Shown: positions 54,301-62,630, counted from the first letter of the stretch. The stretch: DNA of 64,000 bases from Desulfarculus baarsii DSM 2075 (GCF_000143965.1 NC_014365.1:2817501-2881500); one strand, 5' to 3'. Made by a program: numbers and translations. The notes: generated by a model from the sequence alone, not told the origin.

Positions 54301-55484
54301 CGGTTGTCGATCGGCAGCGGCGCGGCCGATTTGTACCGCCAACTGGTGCCTTTGGCCCGGCCCTCCAGGAACGGAAAACGGTCGGGATCGAACAACGAGC
54401 CGCCCAGGGCTGGCAACGGCATATCTTGGTAACTAATCCCACCGTACACTGCACGAAAAACAGCCAGAAATCGCGCCCAGGCATCATATCGACGGTCCAA
54501 AATCTCAGGACCGTGAAGTGCGGCATCTTCAGCGAGCTGTCCGCGCATCGTGGAAATGGCGTAGTTCTGGACATATGTGTCGCAGTCCATTGGCAAAAGA
54601 TTTCGTTCCTCGGCGCAAAGGACGAATACCAGCCGCATCATCACCGTCAGACCCGCCTCGTAGAGCTCGGCGGGTTTCACCTCGCGAAGCAGCTCACGGT
54701 TGCGGTCCTCGTCGGCCTTGTCGAGACACTGCACGAGCACCTCGACCGCACGACGGACCTGCTCGCCGAGGGTGTCGGTGACCTCCTCGTGATGCTTGAG
54801 GGATTCGTCCAGAAGTGATTCCAGGGTGTCTTCCGCCGGGCCGAAACAGCGCCGCACACCGAGCAACGACTGGAAGGCCTTCAGCGTAATCAGCTCCTGG
54901 GACCAGAGGCGAGCGTACCACGACGCCTGACTGGAAGTGGAGCCGACCGGCGCGTTGACCAGCATCCAACGTTCGCCATCGGTCAAAAGCCCCACGCGCA
55001 CACCATGGGCGCGACAAAGCAGGGTCATGCGCTCCTGGAGGGATACGGGCCAGTCGTCGCCTCGCTGGACGGATTCGAGATCGGTGTCAGGCGACAAAAC
55101 GGCGATGAACAGGCGTGGCTTTGCGTCTGCGGGAGAGCGCACGATCCAGTCTGGCTTGAACGTCCCGGTGTGTTCCTGCGACGAAACGCTCGGAAGTTCG
55201 CCCGGCCATTCGTCCGCGTGGACAAGAGATTCGTGGTCGTATTCGAGCATTTCCGTCAGCACCAGACGGACCCATTCCTGGTGCAATTCCGACAGAAGCT
55301 CGTCTTGCTGGTCCACAGCTTCGCGCCATTCATCATAAGCGGCCCTGAGTTTCCGGCGTCGTGGAGTCTCCACGGCTTCCAGCCCTTGCGGGAACGCCCT
55401 TTCCAGCATGGACACGGTCAGAAAAGGACCGGATATCTCGATCAGGGAGAGCCATTCGGCGTGTTTGGATAGATTTCTCACCAT
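51384..55484 (-). CDS. drmMI: DISARM N6-adenine methyltransferase
   Basis: A 1366-aa Eco57I-type methyltransferase. Motif I is DPAMGSGAF near residue 608 and the catalytic motif IGNPPWGAEF near 880. A TaqI-like specificity region and a C-terminal winged helix (WFSKENILSACPIPANQW) follow. It would mark self DNA at its target adenines. The 3' part, about 51500-53000, is clearly AT-richer than the 5' part, so the recognition region probably came from elsewhere. BREX PglX was considered, but drmA and drmB next to it make DrmMI the better name. Confidence 0.88.
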   Translation of the reverse strand: MVRNLSKHAEWLSLIEISGPFLTVSMLERAFPQGLEAVETPRRRKLRAAYDEWREAVDQQDELLSELHQEWVRLVLTEMLEYDHESLVHADEWPGELPSVSSQEHTGTFKPDWIVRSPADAKPRLFIAVLSPDTDLESVQRGDDWPVSLQERMTLLCRAHGVRVGLLTDGERWMLVNAPVGSTSSQASWYARLWSQELITLKAFQSLLGVRRCFGPAEDTLESLLDESLKHHEEVTDTLGEQVRRAVEVLVQCLDKADEDRNRELLREVKPAELYEAGLTVMMRLVFVLCAEERNLLPMDCDTYVQNYAISTMRGQLAEDAALHGPEILDRRYDAWARFLAVFRAVYGGISYQDMPLPALGGSLFDPDRFPFLEGRAKGTSWRYKSAAPLPIDNRTVLLLLNSLQILEQSGGALLLSYRALDVEQIGHVYEGLLEHTVARVPRVTLGLQGTQKAKNPNVALAELESARLDGEAALVKLVLDVTGRSESAIRNGLAKLADDTVIGRVLGVCGGDTALAERIRPFTNLIRTDAWDDPIVYRDNSFMVTLGADRRETGTHYTPKSLTESIVTTTLEPVVYVGPAEGKPREEWTLKSSREIIDLKVCDPAMGSGAFLVQACRYLGEKLVEAWLHEEAAGKAITVDGEALDQLGAEEPLPSQLDERLTIARRLVAERCLYGVDVNPLAVELAKLSIWLVTLAKGRPFGFLNHNLRSGDSLLGIHRLEQLTRLRMDADAGQKGQRRIFGQNIEAAVNEAIELRKRLRATIIRDIKDVEAMARLDREARLKLESVELIADAMIGEALRCGGNTRALDAALDTLATMAGDFLSGNEGMGELIASQARKNLSIAPRNAGGIKSPFHWALEFPEVFSSCKGAGFNAVIGNPPWGAEFSDQELSFHKSRYSNSSYKLINSFKFFIELMSTISDEEFGIYSFLVPTSLFEHIGCKDTRALLVSQKPYMFVDCGDGMFANVTQSCCYGIVSKEKAGEDHLVMLTNAIEDELSRERSFFDASDKKFKVSLFDIKKRPNLVLSSNYSHAELGVGWCTLKDIADVFDSGIDYSRKELGRDVFYNGSAPDESGDHKVLRGRNVDKFDLSFDGIWLRSNWRDIQSEHFARDKKSRLKVNDIIYKKTPKILVRQTGDKIICTVDVNAFFHQKSLLSIVPKGPLSASVICAYLNHPNTTESYQKMTMQTGKVFSQVKKNYLEQIPVPAIRDLDKEEEIEALVDSLIGESFDGHDRDQIFLQINTLVAAIFSAANDATEPYECFIRNAKVSASEHSESRKSTIRKTSPQPTFFDGNFQKERKLSPAKYVMDFLLERQNWFSKENILSACPIPANQWQATINQLLADGLVERQGERRGAKYRAVKRNR

Positions 55485-56113
55485 TGGGGCTCTTCCTTGA
55501 AAAATTCGATGGCAATTCCTTCATCGGTGGCGTGCCATTCATGGCCACACCCGCACACCAGAGATTCACCAATTTCTATATACATTTTTTGTCCGCAATC
55601 TTGGCAATGTACGCGGGCACATTTACATCCACGGCATTGCCCTGCCAGCCACCAAAAAATCAAACCATTATCGAGCGACGTCATACCTTCCTGATCAAGG
55701 ACAATGCAATCGGCGTTGCATACCGGGCACATTTTCCATTTGTCAGGGACGATGAGGTCCAAAGCCTCTTCTATGGACAGAGTTTTCAAATCGCATTGAA
55801 TGAATCGAGCCTTTGTCTCGGCCGGAGAAGTGAATCCGTTCGCCGCTACGATGATTGTTTTGTGCGCACCGACAGCCTGTGAAAGCGCTGCGACTTCTTC
55901 GATATCCTTGACGTCGAGAGGCGTTGAATGGAATTTCGCATCGATGAGCATACGCAACGAGTGCCCCCTCTCGGTCATCTCGATCATTACATCGACTTGC
56001 CTACGTTGTCCCGTCACGAGATCCGGCAAGTAGACATTGCGATGAACAGTCCCGAATCCGTCCAACTGTTCATAGAATACGGCGACAGCTTCCTGGTACT
56101 CCTGCCATTTCAT
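55478..56113 (-). CDS. Mrr-like restriction endonuclease with zinc ribbons
   Basis: A 211-aa protein. The N-terminal half is a PD-(D/E)XK domain of the Mrr type: Asp41 in RQVDVMIEM, then IDAK with Asp58 and Lys60, then VAALSQAVGAHKTIIV. The C-terminal half has Cys clusters (CPVC, CRGCKCARVHC, CGCGHEWH) that would fold as two zinc ribbons. Mrr enzymes cut modified DNA. It is embedded between drmD and drmMI with 4- and 7-bp overlaps. It is not a canonical DISARM gene. Confidence 0.82.
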   Translation of the reverse strand: MKWQEYQEAVAVFYEQLDGFGTVHRNVYLPDLVTGQRRQVDVMIEMTERGHSLRMLIDAKFHSTPLDVKDIEEVAALSQAVGAHKTIIVAANGFTSPAETKARFIQCDLKTLSIEEALDLIVPDKWKMCPVCNADCIVLDQEGMTSLDNGLIFWWLAGQCRGCKCARVHCQDCGQKMYIEIGESLVCGCGHEWHATDEGIAIEFFKEEPQW

Positions 56114-59100
56114 TGCTTTGTCCTCGATTGAGAGGCGGGCACCAAGAACACGACAGCCACCGGGAAAGTTCTATCCACCGGGTTGGCGTAGTGTTTTTCG
56201 ATCGCGGTCTTTTCTTCTTTCCGCTCTTCCGGAATCCGAGCCAACCGGGCTTCGAGGGCATGGACGTCCTTCTTCACCTGCGCCATCTCCTCGGCAGAGA
56301 ACCCGGGCAGATAGAGCTGGTCCCCTTGGCGATCCGACTTCAGCTCTCTGCGGATGCTGGCCTCAAGTTCGTCCAGAACCGTTCGGACATCGGCGATTTC
56401 GCTTTTCATGCGCCTGTCGAGGGTGTTCTCGAGAAACTTCAAGCGGTCCCTGGATCTCGCTTCGACAGCGGCCATGAGAGAGTCTGCGTGGCGCTCGAAC
56501 CTGTCCTTCAGAACGTCGAACAGCGCCTGGTCGGGTTCGATAGGCGAACCTTGGGCGACCAGAGCTTCCAGTTTGCCGACCTGGGCGATGCGGGCGAACC
56601 GTTTGTGTTCGAGTTCGCCACCGGCGAGGGTCAGCTCTTCGTGAAGGCGATGGTGGTCTCCGCCGGTGATCACCAAGCGCGACCAGACCGCCACCGCAGG
56701 GACGCGCAATTCACTGTCGGGCACGGTTCGGACCGCCACGCGGTGAAGTCGCTTGACGTCGTCGAGCTTCCAGATCTCCTCCCGAAGCAGGCGCAGACAC
56801 ATCTGCACCAACCGGTGGTTGAGATGGGCCAGGACGACATCGTCTCTACCTTTGGCGACATCGTGATCGAAGGTGATCGGGCGGCGAACGCCGGTATGGG
56901 GGTGTTCCAGCCCGACGGTGGCTCTTCCCCAGGAGCCGGGCAGGACGGGCACTTCGAAAACGCTTCCCTTTTCGCCCTTGGTCGAGCCGGTGGGCTTGAG
57001 CGACGGTTTTTCCGCCAGATCCAAAGCGACCTCGACCGCACGCGAAATGTGCTCGGGCGACAGATGGAAATCGTTCTTCGCTTCCATGAGCCTCTCGTGC
57101 AGGCGGGCGATGCGCTCCTGAAGACGCTTTTCCGCCGTGACGAACTTCCTCGCCTTGGCGGCCTTGTCTTCCTCCGCAGAGGCGGTAAAAACAAGATCGC
57201 TACACCTGCCGAGCATGGCTTCTTCGATCTGTCGGGCGATGACCGGCCCGACGCTGCCGAGGTCCTCACGGATTGTGTCGATCTTGAGGACGGCACGCAT
57301 CAGATACTCGTGATCGCCCGCGACATCGCCGGGTTTGACGGAGCCTGATCGTTCATTGGCGGCGACTCTCGCGGAGAAACCTTTCCCCACCGGATGCCAG
57401 ATGAAAACGGTGTCTTCCTTCTGCCCGTGGCGGTCGATACGACCATTGCGCTGTTCCATGACATTCGGATTCCATGGAATCTCGACATGGATTAGGTAGT
57501 TGCAATGGTTCTGCAGGTCGATGCCTTCGGAGGCCGCATCGGTCGCGAGCAGGATGCGAACCGGTGAAATATCCGGATGCGCCTGGAACGCAGCTTTGAC
57601 CGGCTCGCGCTCGTCCGGCGGCATGCTTCCGTGCAGGTACATCAAGCGATCGCCGCCGTAGCCGTTGGCAGTGAGAATCTGATGGAGCCACGAATGGGTG
57701 GCACGGTATTCGGTGAACAGAATCACGCGCTTTCCGTTCCAGTGTCCATCTGTCTTCAGATGGCTCTTGAGCCAGTCGAGAATGGCCCTGGCTTTCGAGT
57801 CGACGCGGTTGCGTGCTTTCTCCGACCATGCGGTGAGACGGTCGAGCATGTCTCTCTGCTCGCGTGACAGAGATGGCGCGAGTTCGCCCACCACCTCGAC
57901 CGCTTCGTGCTGGGCCTCTTCGACCAGTGAATCGTCCGAATACTCCTCTTCGGTTTTCAGGATCGCCTTGCGCAGAATGCGATCGGCCATGGTGTCGCGA
58001 TCGCCTTTTGGCTTGCCGCGTTCGAGAGTTTCCCGGTGTTTCGCCAGGGTGAGCGCGAAGGCCATGGGCGAGGAAAAGAGGCGCTTCTTGAGAAGCATGT
58101 GAACGAAATCGGTTCCATATTTGAAGCGCGTGCCTTCGACGCTCTTCGAACGGTCGGCAGTGTACTCTCCGAGCAGGGCGTGGATCTGCCGCTCTTCCTC
58201 GGAGTAGTCGATTTCGAGACCTTCGAGCTTGCGCACCGGAAACACCGGCTTGCCGCTCGCGTCGACGACGTCGCTCTTCAGTCGGCGAACCATGACGCGG
58301 TGGAGTTGTTTCTCGTCCGGCATCACCGTCCTGGCGAACCGCTGATCGTCCAGCAACTCCAGCAACGAGGTGAAGGACTCCTGGTATCCGTTGTGGGGCG
58401 TGGCGCTCAAAAACAGCCGATGGGTGAAGTGAGGCGCGAGCGACCGGATCAGTCGCGTTCTCTGGCTTTCCAGGGCATACATGGATGCCGACGCCGGTGC
58501 GACGTTGTGCGCCTCGTCGACGACCAGAATGTCGAATTTTCGCGGATAGGTAATGTGAGGAGGGAGTACGTCCTTCAACAACCGGAAACCCTCGCCGCTC
58601 TTCATCCAGTCCATTGAGGTGACGAGACGTGGATAGGACGTCCAGGGATTCACGTGGATACCGCGTTCGCGACGGAGGCGCTTGACGTACTCGGTGTCGA
58701 CGATCCGAAACTCGAGGCCGAATTTTTCCTGCATCTCGGTCTGCCATTTGACCTGCAGGCTGGCGGGGCAAACGACGAACACGGTCCTGGCGCGATGACG
58801 GACGAGCAGCTCCTGGATGACCAGTCCCGCCTCAATCGTTTTACCCAAGCCGACATCGTCCGCGATGAGGAGATTGACGCGAGCCATCTCGACGGCTCGA
58901 ACCAACGGATCGAGCTGGTAGTCTTCGATGGTTATCCCGCTCCGGAAAGGCGATTGCAGAAAAGAGCGATCCGCGTTGGTGACTGCTCCCCAGCGAACGG
59001 CGTCGAGAAAGGCTTCCAGGCGGTCGTTGCTGTCCCAGCCGGTGATCGACGGCAGGCCCGCCTTTTCCAAGACCTGGGCTCCGGCCTCCATCTGCCAGAC

Positions 59101-59307
59101 GACCTGGATCTCTTCGCCCATGGAATCTTCGTCCAGGGATGACAGGCCGACGAGGTGTTGGTCACCGTTGCTCGCCGGTGACAAGGCTCCACTGGAAACA
59201 TCGGTGACCACCCATTGACGACGTCGGACCTCGACGAGTTGACCGGGCTCGGGAACGGCACCGAAACGAACGACACCGTTCGCCGAACTTGCGTTTGTCG
59301 TTGTCAT
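56110..59307 (-). CDS. drmD: DISARM SNF2-family helicase
   Basis: A 1065-aa SNF2 ATPase. Walker A is DDVGLGKTIEAG near 154, DEAHN near 263 and motif VI NGRIDRHGQ near 625. The C-terminal 350 residues hold long helices. DrmD is the class 1 marker of DISARM. It overlaps the cytosine methyltransferase and the Mrr-like gene by 4 bp each, so the operon is tightly coupled. All helicase motifs are intact. Confidence 0.92.
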   Translation of the reverse strand: MTTTNASSANGVVRFGAVPEPGQLVEVRRRQWVVTDVSSGALSPASNGDQHLVGLSSLDEDSMGEEIQVVWQMEAGAQVLEKAGLPSITGWDSNDRLEAFLDAVRWGAVTNADRSFLQSPFRSGITIEDYQLDPLVRAVEMARVNLLIADDVGLGKTIEAGLVIQELLVRHRARTVFVVCPASLQVKWQTEMQEKFGLEFRIVDTEYVKRLRRERGIHVNPWTSYPRLVTSMDWMKSGEGFRLLKDVLPPHITYPRKFDILVVDEAHNVAPASASMYALESQRTRLIRSLAPHFTHRLFLSATPHNGYQESFTSLLELLDDQRFARTVMPDEKQLHRVMVRRLKSDVVDASGKPVFPVRKLEGLEIDYSEEERQIHALLGEYTADRSKSVEGTRFKYGTDFVHMLLKKRLFSSPMAFALTLAKHRETLERGKPKGDRDTMADRILRKAILKTEEEYSDDSLVEEAQHEAVEVVGELAPSLSREQRDMLDRLTAWSEKARNRVDSKARAILDWLKSHLKTDGHWNGKRVILFTEYRATHSWLHQILTANGYGGDRLMYLHGSMPPDEREPVKAAFQAHPDISPVRILLATDAASEGIDLQNHCNYLIHVEIPWNPNVMEQRNGRIDRHGQKEDTVFIWHPVGKGFSARVAANERSGSVKPGDVAGDHEYLMRAVLKIDTIREDLGSVGPVIARQIEEAMLGRCSDLVFTASAEEDKAAKARKFVTAEKRLQERIARLHERLMEAKNDFHLSPEHISRAVEVALDLAEKPSLKPTGSTKGEKGSVFEVPVLPGSWGRATVGLEHPHTGVRRPITFDHDVAKGRDDVVLAHLNHRLVQMCLRLLREEIWKLDDVKRLHRVAVRTVPDSELRVPAVAVWSRLVITGGDHHRLHEELTLAGGELEHKRFARIAQVGKLEALVAQGSPIEPDQALFDVLKDRFERHADSLMAAVEARSRDRLKFLENTLDRRMKSEIADVRTVLDELEASIRRELKSDRQGDQLYLPGFSAEEMAQVKKDVHALEARLARIPEERKEEKTAIEKHYANPVDRTFPVAVVFLVPASQSRTKQ

Positions 59308-60419
59308 TGCGACCGGCTCCTCCGTCTCGACCGATACGCTTTCTTGGTCGCTTCCGATACGTGCGACAGCAAGCTGGCTCCGATGACCTCTCCGAGGGTG
59401 ACGGGAACGGCGTTGCCGATCAGCCTGCCGATGGACTTCTGGCAGACCTGCTCTCCCGGTCGAGTGAACTCGTAATCTGGTGGAAAGCTCTGTAGGATCG
59501 CGCCTTCTCTGAGCGAAATAGCTCTGTCTTGCTCCGGGTGGCCGAAACGGCCGTTACCGAACCCGAAGAATTGAGTCGTCATCGTTGGGGCGGGATCGTC
59601 CCAGGTCATGCGGCCATAGACGCTGGGGTAGGTCTTCCCGGAAGATTTCTTGTGGCAGTCGGCCACCAACTCCCTGGGCCAGTCACGCCATGTCCCCCCG
59701 GGCCTGGATGCCTTTATGCGGCGCATATTGGTTTCGGAAAGAGCGGAGCACTGGTGCAGAGGGTCTTTCGGGTGGCTCATTCCGGCCTCCAGAGGAGGCA
59801 GGTTACCGATGGCCTCCTTGACGGTCCTTGGTCTCTGGCCGAACTGTTCGGGAGTCAAAAGTGAGATCGGCCCGAACTTGGACGCCAGCAACACCAGACG
59901 GTTGCGCTGTTGGGGGACGCCGTATTCGGCGCAATTGACCATCCGGTATGCGACCGAGTACCCATTGCCTTCGAGGTTGGCCACGAACTCGTCGAAAACG
60001 TTCTGTTCGATCAATCGCGGAACATTCTCCATGGTCACCAGATCCGGTGACAGTTCGTCCACGAGTCTCGAAAACTGCAGCAGGAGCCACCAGCGCTTGT
60101 CGGATTCCGTCGCCTTCTGGTTGTAGGTGGAAAATGTCTGGCATGGAGCGCAACCGGCAAGGAGTTTGATCCCGTTCTTTCTGTAGTGGCGCTCCAGTTC
60201 GCTGGCTTCCAGCTCCTCCACCGACTTGAGCAGGAATCTGGCGTTGTTGTTGGCGACGTAGGGGTGTTCACAAGCCGGATCGATGTCCACGCCCAAGCGG
60301 ACATCGACACCGGCCTTCACGAGACCATGTGTCAGTCCGCCCGCCCCGCAGAACAAGTCGACGGCATAGACCTTCCGTCCTGGCGTCGCTCCGATTTTAG
60401 CCTGTGTTCCGTTTTTCAT
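59304..60419 (-). CDS. drmMII: DNA (cytosine-5) methyltransferase
   Basis: A 371-aa C5 methyltransferase: motif I VDLFCGAGGLTHG (20-32), the catalytic Cys93 in GCAPCQTF, motif VI MENV (130-133), and QRNRLVLLAS, with GNAVP near the C-terminus. It would methylate cytosines in its target, unknown here. In class 2 DISARM this role is called DrmMII; here it coexists with drmD and drmMI of class 1. It overlaps the HTH gene by 4 bp and is the first enzyme of the operon. Confidence 0.88.
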   Translation of the reverse strand: MKNGTQAKIGATPGRKVYAVDLFCGAGGLTHGLVKAGVDVRLGVDIDPACEHPYVANNNARFLLKSVEELEASELERHYRKNGIKLLAGCAPCQTFSTYNQKATESDKRWWLLLQFSRLVDELSPDLVTMENVPRLIEQNVFDEFVANLEGNGYSVAYRMVNCAEYGVPQQRNRLVLLASKFGPISLLTPEQFGQRPRTVKEAIGNLPPLEAGMSHPKDPLHQCSALSETNMRRIKASRPGGTWRDWPRELVADCHKKSSGKTYPSVYGRMTWDDPAPTMTTQFFGFGNGRFGHPEQDRAISLREGAILQSFPPDYEFTRPGEQVCQKSIGRLIGNAVPVTLGEVIGASLLSHVSEATKKAYRSRRRSRSQ

Positions 60420-60640
60420 TTTTTCGAATCCTTGCCTACATCTTCCTTGGACGAGTCGGCGGACGCGCCACCGGCCTCGACCCAGGCGTCGACCTGATCC
60501 TTCTTGAACTTCCAGAGTCGACCCATGCGGTGCGCTGGCATACCGAACCGGTCGATCCAGCGATACACGGTGTCACTGCTGACTCCGAGGTATTTGCATA
60601 TCTCGTCCGCCGATAACCAGCGGTCTTCAATCTCGGCCAT
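60416..60640 (-). CDS. Small excisionase-like HTH protein heading the DISARM operon
   Basis: A 74-aa HTH_17 protein: RWLSADEICKYLGVSSDTVY, then GMPAHRMGRLWK and VDAWVEAGGA. It matches the 69-aa protein at 20665-20874 through the whole conserved core. Its stop overlaps the methyltransferase start by 4 bp, as the other one overlaps hsdM. The likely role is control of the operon so that modification precedes restriction; an excisionase-type role cannot be excluded. A consensus-like promoter lies about 100 bp upstream. Confidence 0.8.
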   Translation of the reverse strand: MAEIEDRWLSADEICKYLGVSSDTVYRWIDRFGMPAHRMGRLWKFKKDQVDAWVEAGGASADSSKEDVGKDSKK

Positions 60641-61000
60641 TTCTTTCAGCTCCTGTCGGACGCTTTTGCTTTTTCGTCATATCCGCCAGCGGCGGGACCC
60701 TGGTCGCCGAGCACTATAATCCCAAGTTAACAGGCTCTTAAATTATAATTTACGAAGCCGATTATCAACCGCTTTCAGCCGCAAAAAGCCGCTGACGGCT
60801 GCTAAAAGCGCTTTCGGTTGCCATTGGCGGATCTCTCGCCGTGAGACGGGCATGGTATCCAATAGGTCCAAGCGGCAATCGAGGTGCGCCCGCACAGCAC
60901 CGCCACCATCACCCGCTGGTACATGCTGTGGCCGCCGGGCCGAAAACCTTCCGGCCGGTTGATGGCCCGGGTTGCTTGCTAAAAGCACTTATTGTGGCTG
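60641..61000. other. Gap between the adaptor gene and the DISARM operon
   Basis: The 360 bp hold no gene that I can support. They contain the promoter at 60742-60768, several short AGCCGC/GCGGCT and AAAAGC repeats at about 60773-60830, and a GC-rich stretch. The DNA shows no similarity to the matching 198-bp gap in element A, so the joint between head module and cargo differs. Confidence 0.5.
60742..60768 (-). promoter_or_regulatory. Probable promoter of the DISARM operon
   Basis: On the minus strand TTGATA (60763-60768) and a perfect TATAAT (60742-60747) are separated by 15 bp, in an AT-rich pocket about 100 bp before the HTH gene. The spacer is shorter than ideal, so an activator may be needed. 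Confidence 0.5.
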
Positions 61001-61315
61001 TCACACCCGCTCGGTGCACATGATCACGAGACGAGATTTTCGTTCGTCCGGCAGGACCGCCCCGATGTTGAGGGTGCGGCCCTCGAATACCAGGCGGTGG
61101 GTGGGGGTGAGGTCGGAGCGATAGCGCATGGTGACGCGGTGGCTGACCGAGTTCTGCATCTGGGCGGCGGCGAAGTACTCCTCGCCCTTGAGGGCTTCGA
61201 CCCGCGCCCAGACCGTGGCCAGGTCAGCCCAGGTTTCCTGCCAGCCGCCCATGCCGTCGAAGATGATGGCCACGGCCTGGATGGTCACCCGGTGCTGATA
61301 GATAGCGGCTGGCAT
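61001..61315 (-). CDS. Phage head-tail adaptor (head closure protein), element B
   Basis: A 104-aa adaptor with the same core as its element A copy, ETWADLATVWARVEALKGEE. Only 9 of 104 residues differ (5, 7, 16, 17, 26, 67, 82, 84 and 103). It starts one base inside the connector stop and is the last structural gene, with no tail genes after it. It would form the head surface that accepts a tail. Strong conservation between otherwise diverged head modules is notable. Confidence 0.85.
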   Translation of the reverse strand: MPAAIYQHRVTIQAVAIIFDGMGGWQETWADLATVWARVEALKGEEYFAAAQMQNSVSHRVTMRYRSDLTPTHRLVFEGRTLNIGAVLPDERKSRLVIMCTERV

Positions 61316-61914
61316 CAGGCGACCTCGGGCACGCGGAAGGGGTCCAGGAGGCAGTCTACAAAGTCCCTGGGCATGGCCGAGGCCTGGCGGGCGGAGTAAT
61401 TCTCGCGCTGCTCATAAAGCCCTGTGACGCGGACCAGGAGCCAGGTCCGGATGGCCTCGGGGATGGTGGGCTGGCCATCGTCGTCCAGGGGCCAGCCGGC
61501 GGTGTAACGGATGCGCACCGCGCCTGGTCTGTCCATGGTCTCCGGCCACCCGCCGCTAGCTTCGGGGATGATGAAGGCCGGCAGTTCGTCCGAAGCGTCC
61601 ATTACGCGGTAGGCGACCGGGTCCATGGTTTGCTCCACCCCATCAGGGCCGTTGTACTTGACCCAGAGCACCTGGGCCAGCGGCGGCCGGGGCAAATCGA
61701 GCCTCCCGCCCCTTGGCGGGAAGGCATCCAGGGTCAGTTCCAGGGTCTGGGGTGCAAAGGCCCGGTGGGTCAGGCTCTCGCCGTGCCGCCTGGCCGCCTC
61801 GATGAACGAGGCGATCAGATCGTCTTCGAGATCGTTGTCCACCCGGGCGTGGAGCTTGGCCTCGGCCAGGCTGACCGGCTCCAGGGCGGGCGGAATTATC
61901 ACCTTCACGGGCAT
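61315..61914 (-). CDS. Phage head-tail connector (gp6-like), element B
   Basis: A 199-aa gp6-like connector: IIPPALEPVSLAEAKLHARV at the N-terminus and VTGLYEQREN near the end. It is only moderately similar to the element A copy (21388-21984), mainly in these two blocks. It forms the ring under the portal and abuts the adaptor gene. Confidence 0.88.
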   Translation of the reverse strand: MPVKVIIPPALEPVSLAEAKLHARVDNDLEDDLIASFIEAARRHGESLTHRAFAPQTLELTLDAFPPRGGRLDLPRPPLAQVLWVKYNGPDGVEQTMDPVAYRVMDASDELPAFIIPEASGGWPETMDRPGAVRIRYTAGWPLDDDGQPTIPEAIRTWLLVRVTGLYEQRENYSARQASAMPRDFVDCLLDPFRVPEVA

Positions 61915-61956
61915 GGCGATCCTTGGCCACGACCCCGCCCAGACGGGGCCACGCGG

Positions 61957-62136
61957 CTACTTCCTGGTCCTTGCTCTGTCATTGGCCGGTGGCTCGGGGT
62001 TGGCCTCAGCCACCGGCCAGGGCTCCAAAGCCTTGGCTATTCCCTCCGCCTCCAGAAGGCGGGCCCGCTCATCGGAAACCGAGACGATGTCTCCCCGCAA
62101 GCGGGAGCCCCAGCGGGTCAAAAGCCGCACGCGCAT
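61957..62136 (-). CDS. 59-aa phage head-module protein
   Basis: A short frame from an ATG at 62136: MRVRLLTRWGSRLRGDIVSV, then DERARLLEAEGIAKAL. The pattern of a small beta strand followed by an ERA-rich helix is common in tiny proteins between capsid and connector genes. It lies in the head operon with no counterpart in element A. The role is unknown. Confidence 0.6.
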   Translation of the reverse strand: MRVRLLTRWGSRLRGDIVSVSDERARLLEAEGIAKALEPWPVAEANPEPPANDRARTRK

Positions 62137-62147
62137 GAAAGCCTCCC

Positions 62148-62618
62148 TCAGTCCACGATCAGAGACGCGCCGCCATAGCGCGAGCCGACGGCGATGTACT
62201 GGGCGGCGACCAGATTGGCGGCATGGGAGGCCCCCACCTTGACCCGTAGACAGGTGAAGCCGTTTTCCAGGTCCAGATGCTGGGCGTCCACATCCAAGGC
62301 CACCAGCTTATGCTTGAGGGCGGCGTCGGTGGTGAAACCCACCCCGTCAGCCTGCCTGATCCAGGTGTCGGAGGCGGCCGCGTCGGCCACCAGATAGATG
62401 GGCGCGTCCTTGGCCATGGCCTTGGCTGCCGTGCCGGAGACGTCCTGGGCCTGCTCCAGGGTGATGGCCACGGTGGCGGCGTTGGCCTGGTTGACGTGGA
62501 CCAGCACGGTCAGGCTCTGGCAGTGCTTGAGCGAGACCAGGTCGCCCACCAGTTCGACGTCCCCCGCGCTGGGCGGGATGGCCTCCACGATGCGGGTGTT
62601 TTCGATGAGGCTGTGCAT
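62148..62618 (-). CDS. Probable capsid-associated protein, element B
   Basis: A 156-aa protein beginning MHSLIENTRIVEAIPPSAG, with a beta-rich pattern and the segment TVLVHVNQANAATVAITLEQ. It occupies the same place as the 146-aa protein in element A, between capsid and connector genes. A structural or decoration role is inferred from position. It has no membrane or HTH segment. Confidence 0.65.
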   Translation of the reverse strand: MHSLIENTRIVEAIPPSAGDVELVGDLVSLKHCQSLTVLVHVNQANAATVAITLEQAQDVSGTAAKAMAKDAPIYLVADAAASDTWIRQADGVGFTTDAALKHKLVALDVDAQHLDLENGFTCLRVKVGASHAANLVAAQYIAVGSRYGGASLIVD

Positions 62619-62630
62619 GGTCTTTACTCC

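Noticed and set aside
51384-55484. BREX PglX methyltransferase
   Set aside because: The protein type would fit, but there is no pglZ, brxC or brxA, while drmA, drmB, drmC and drmD surround it.
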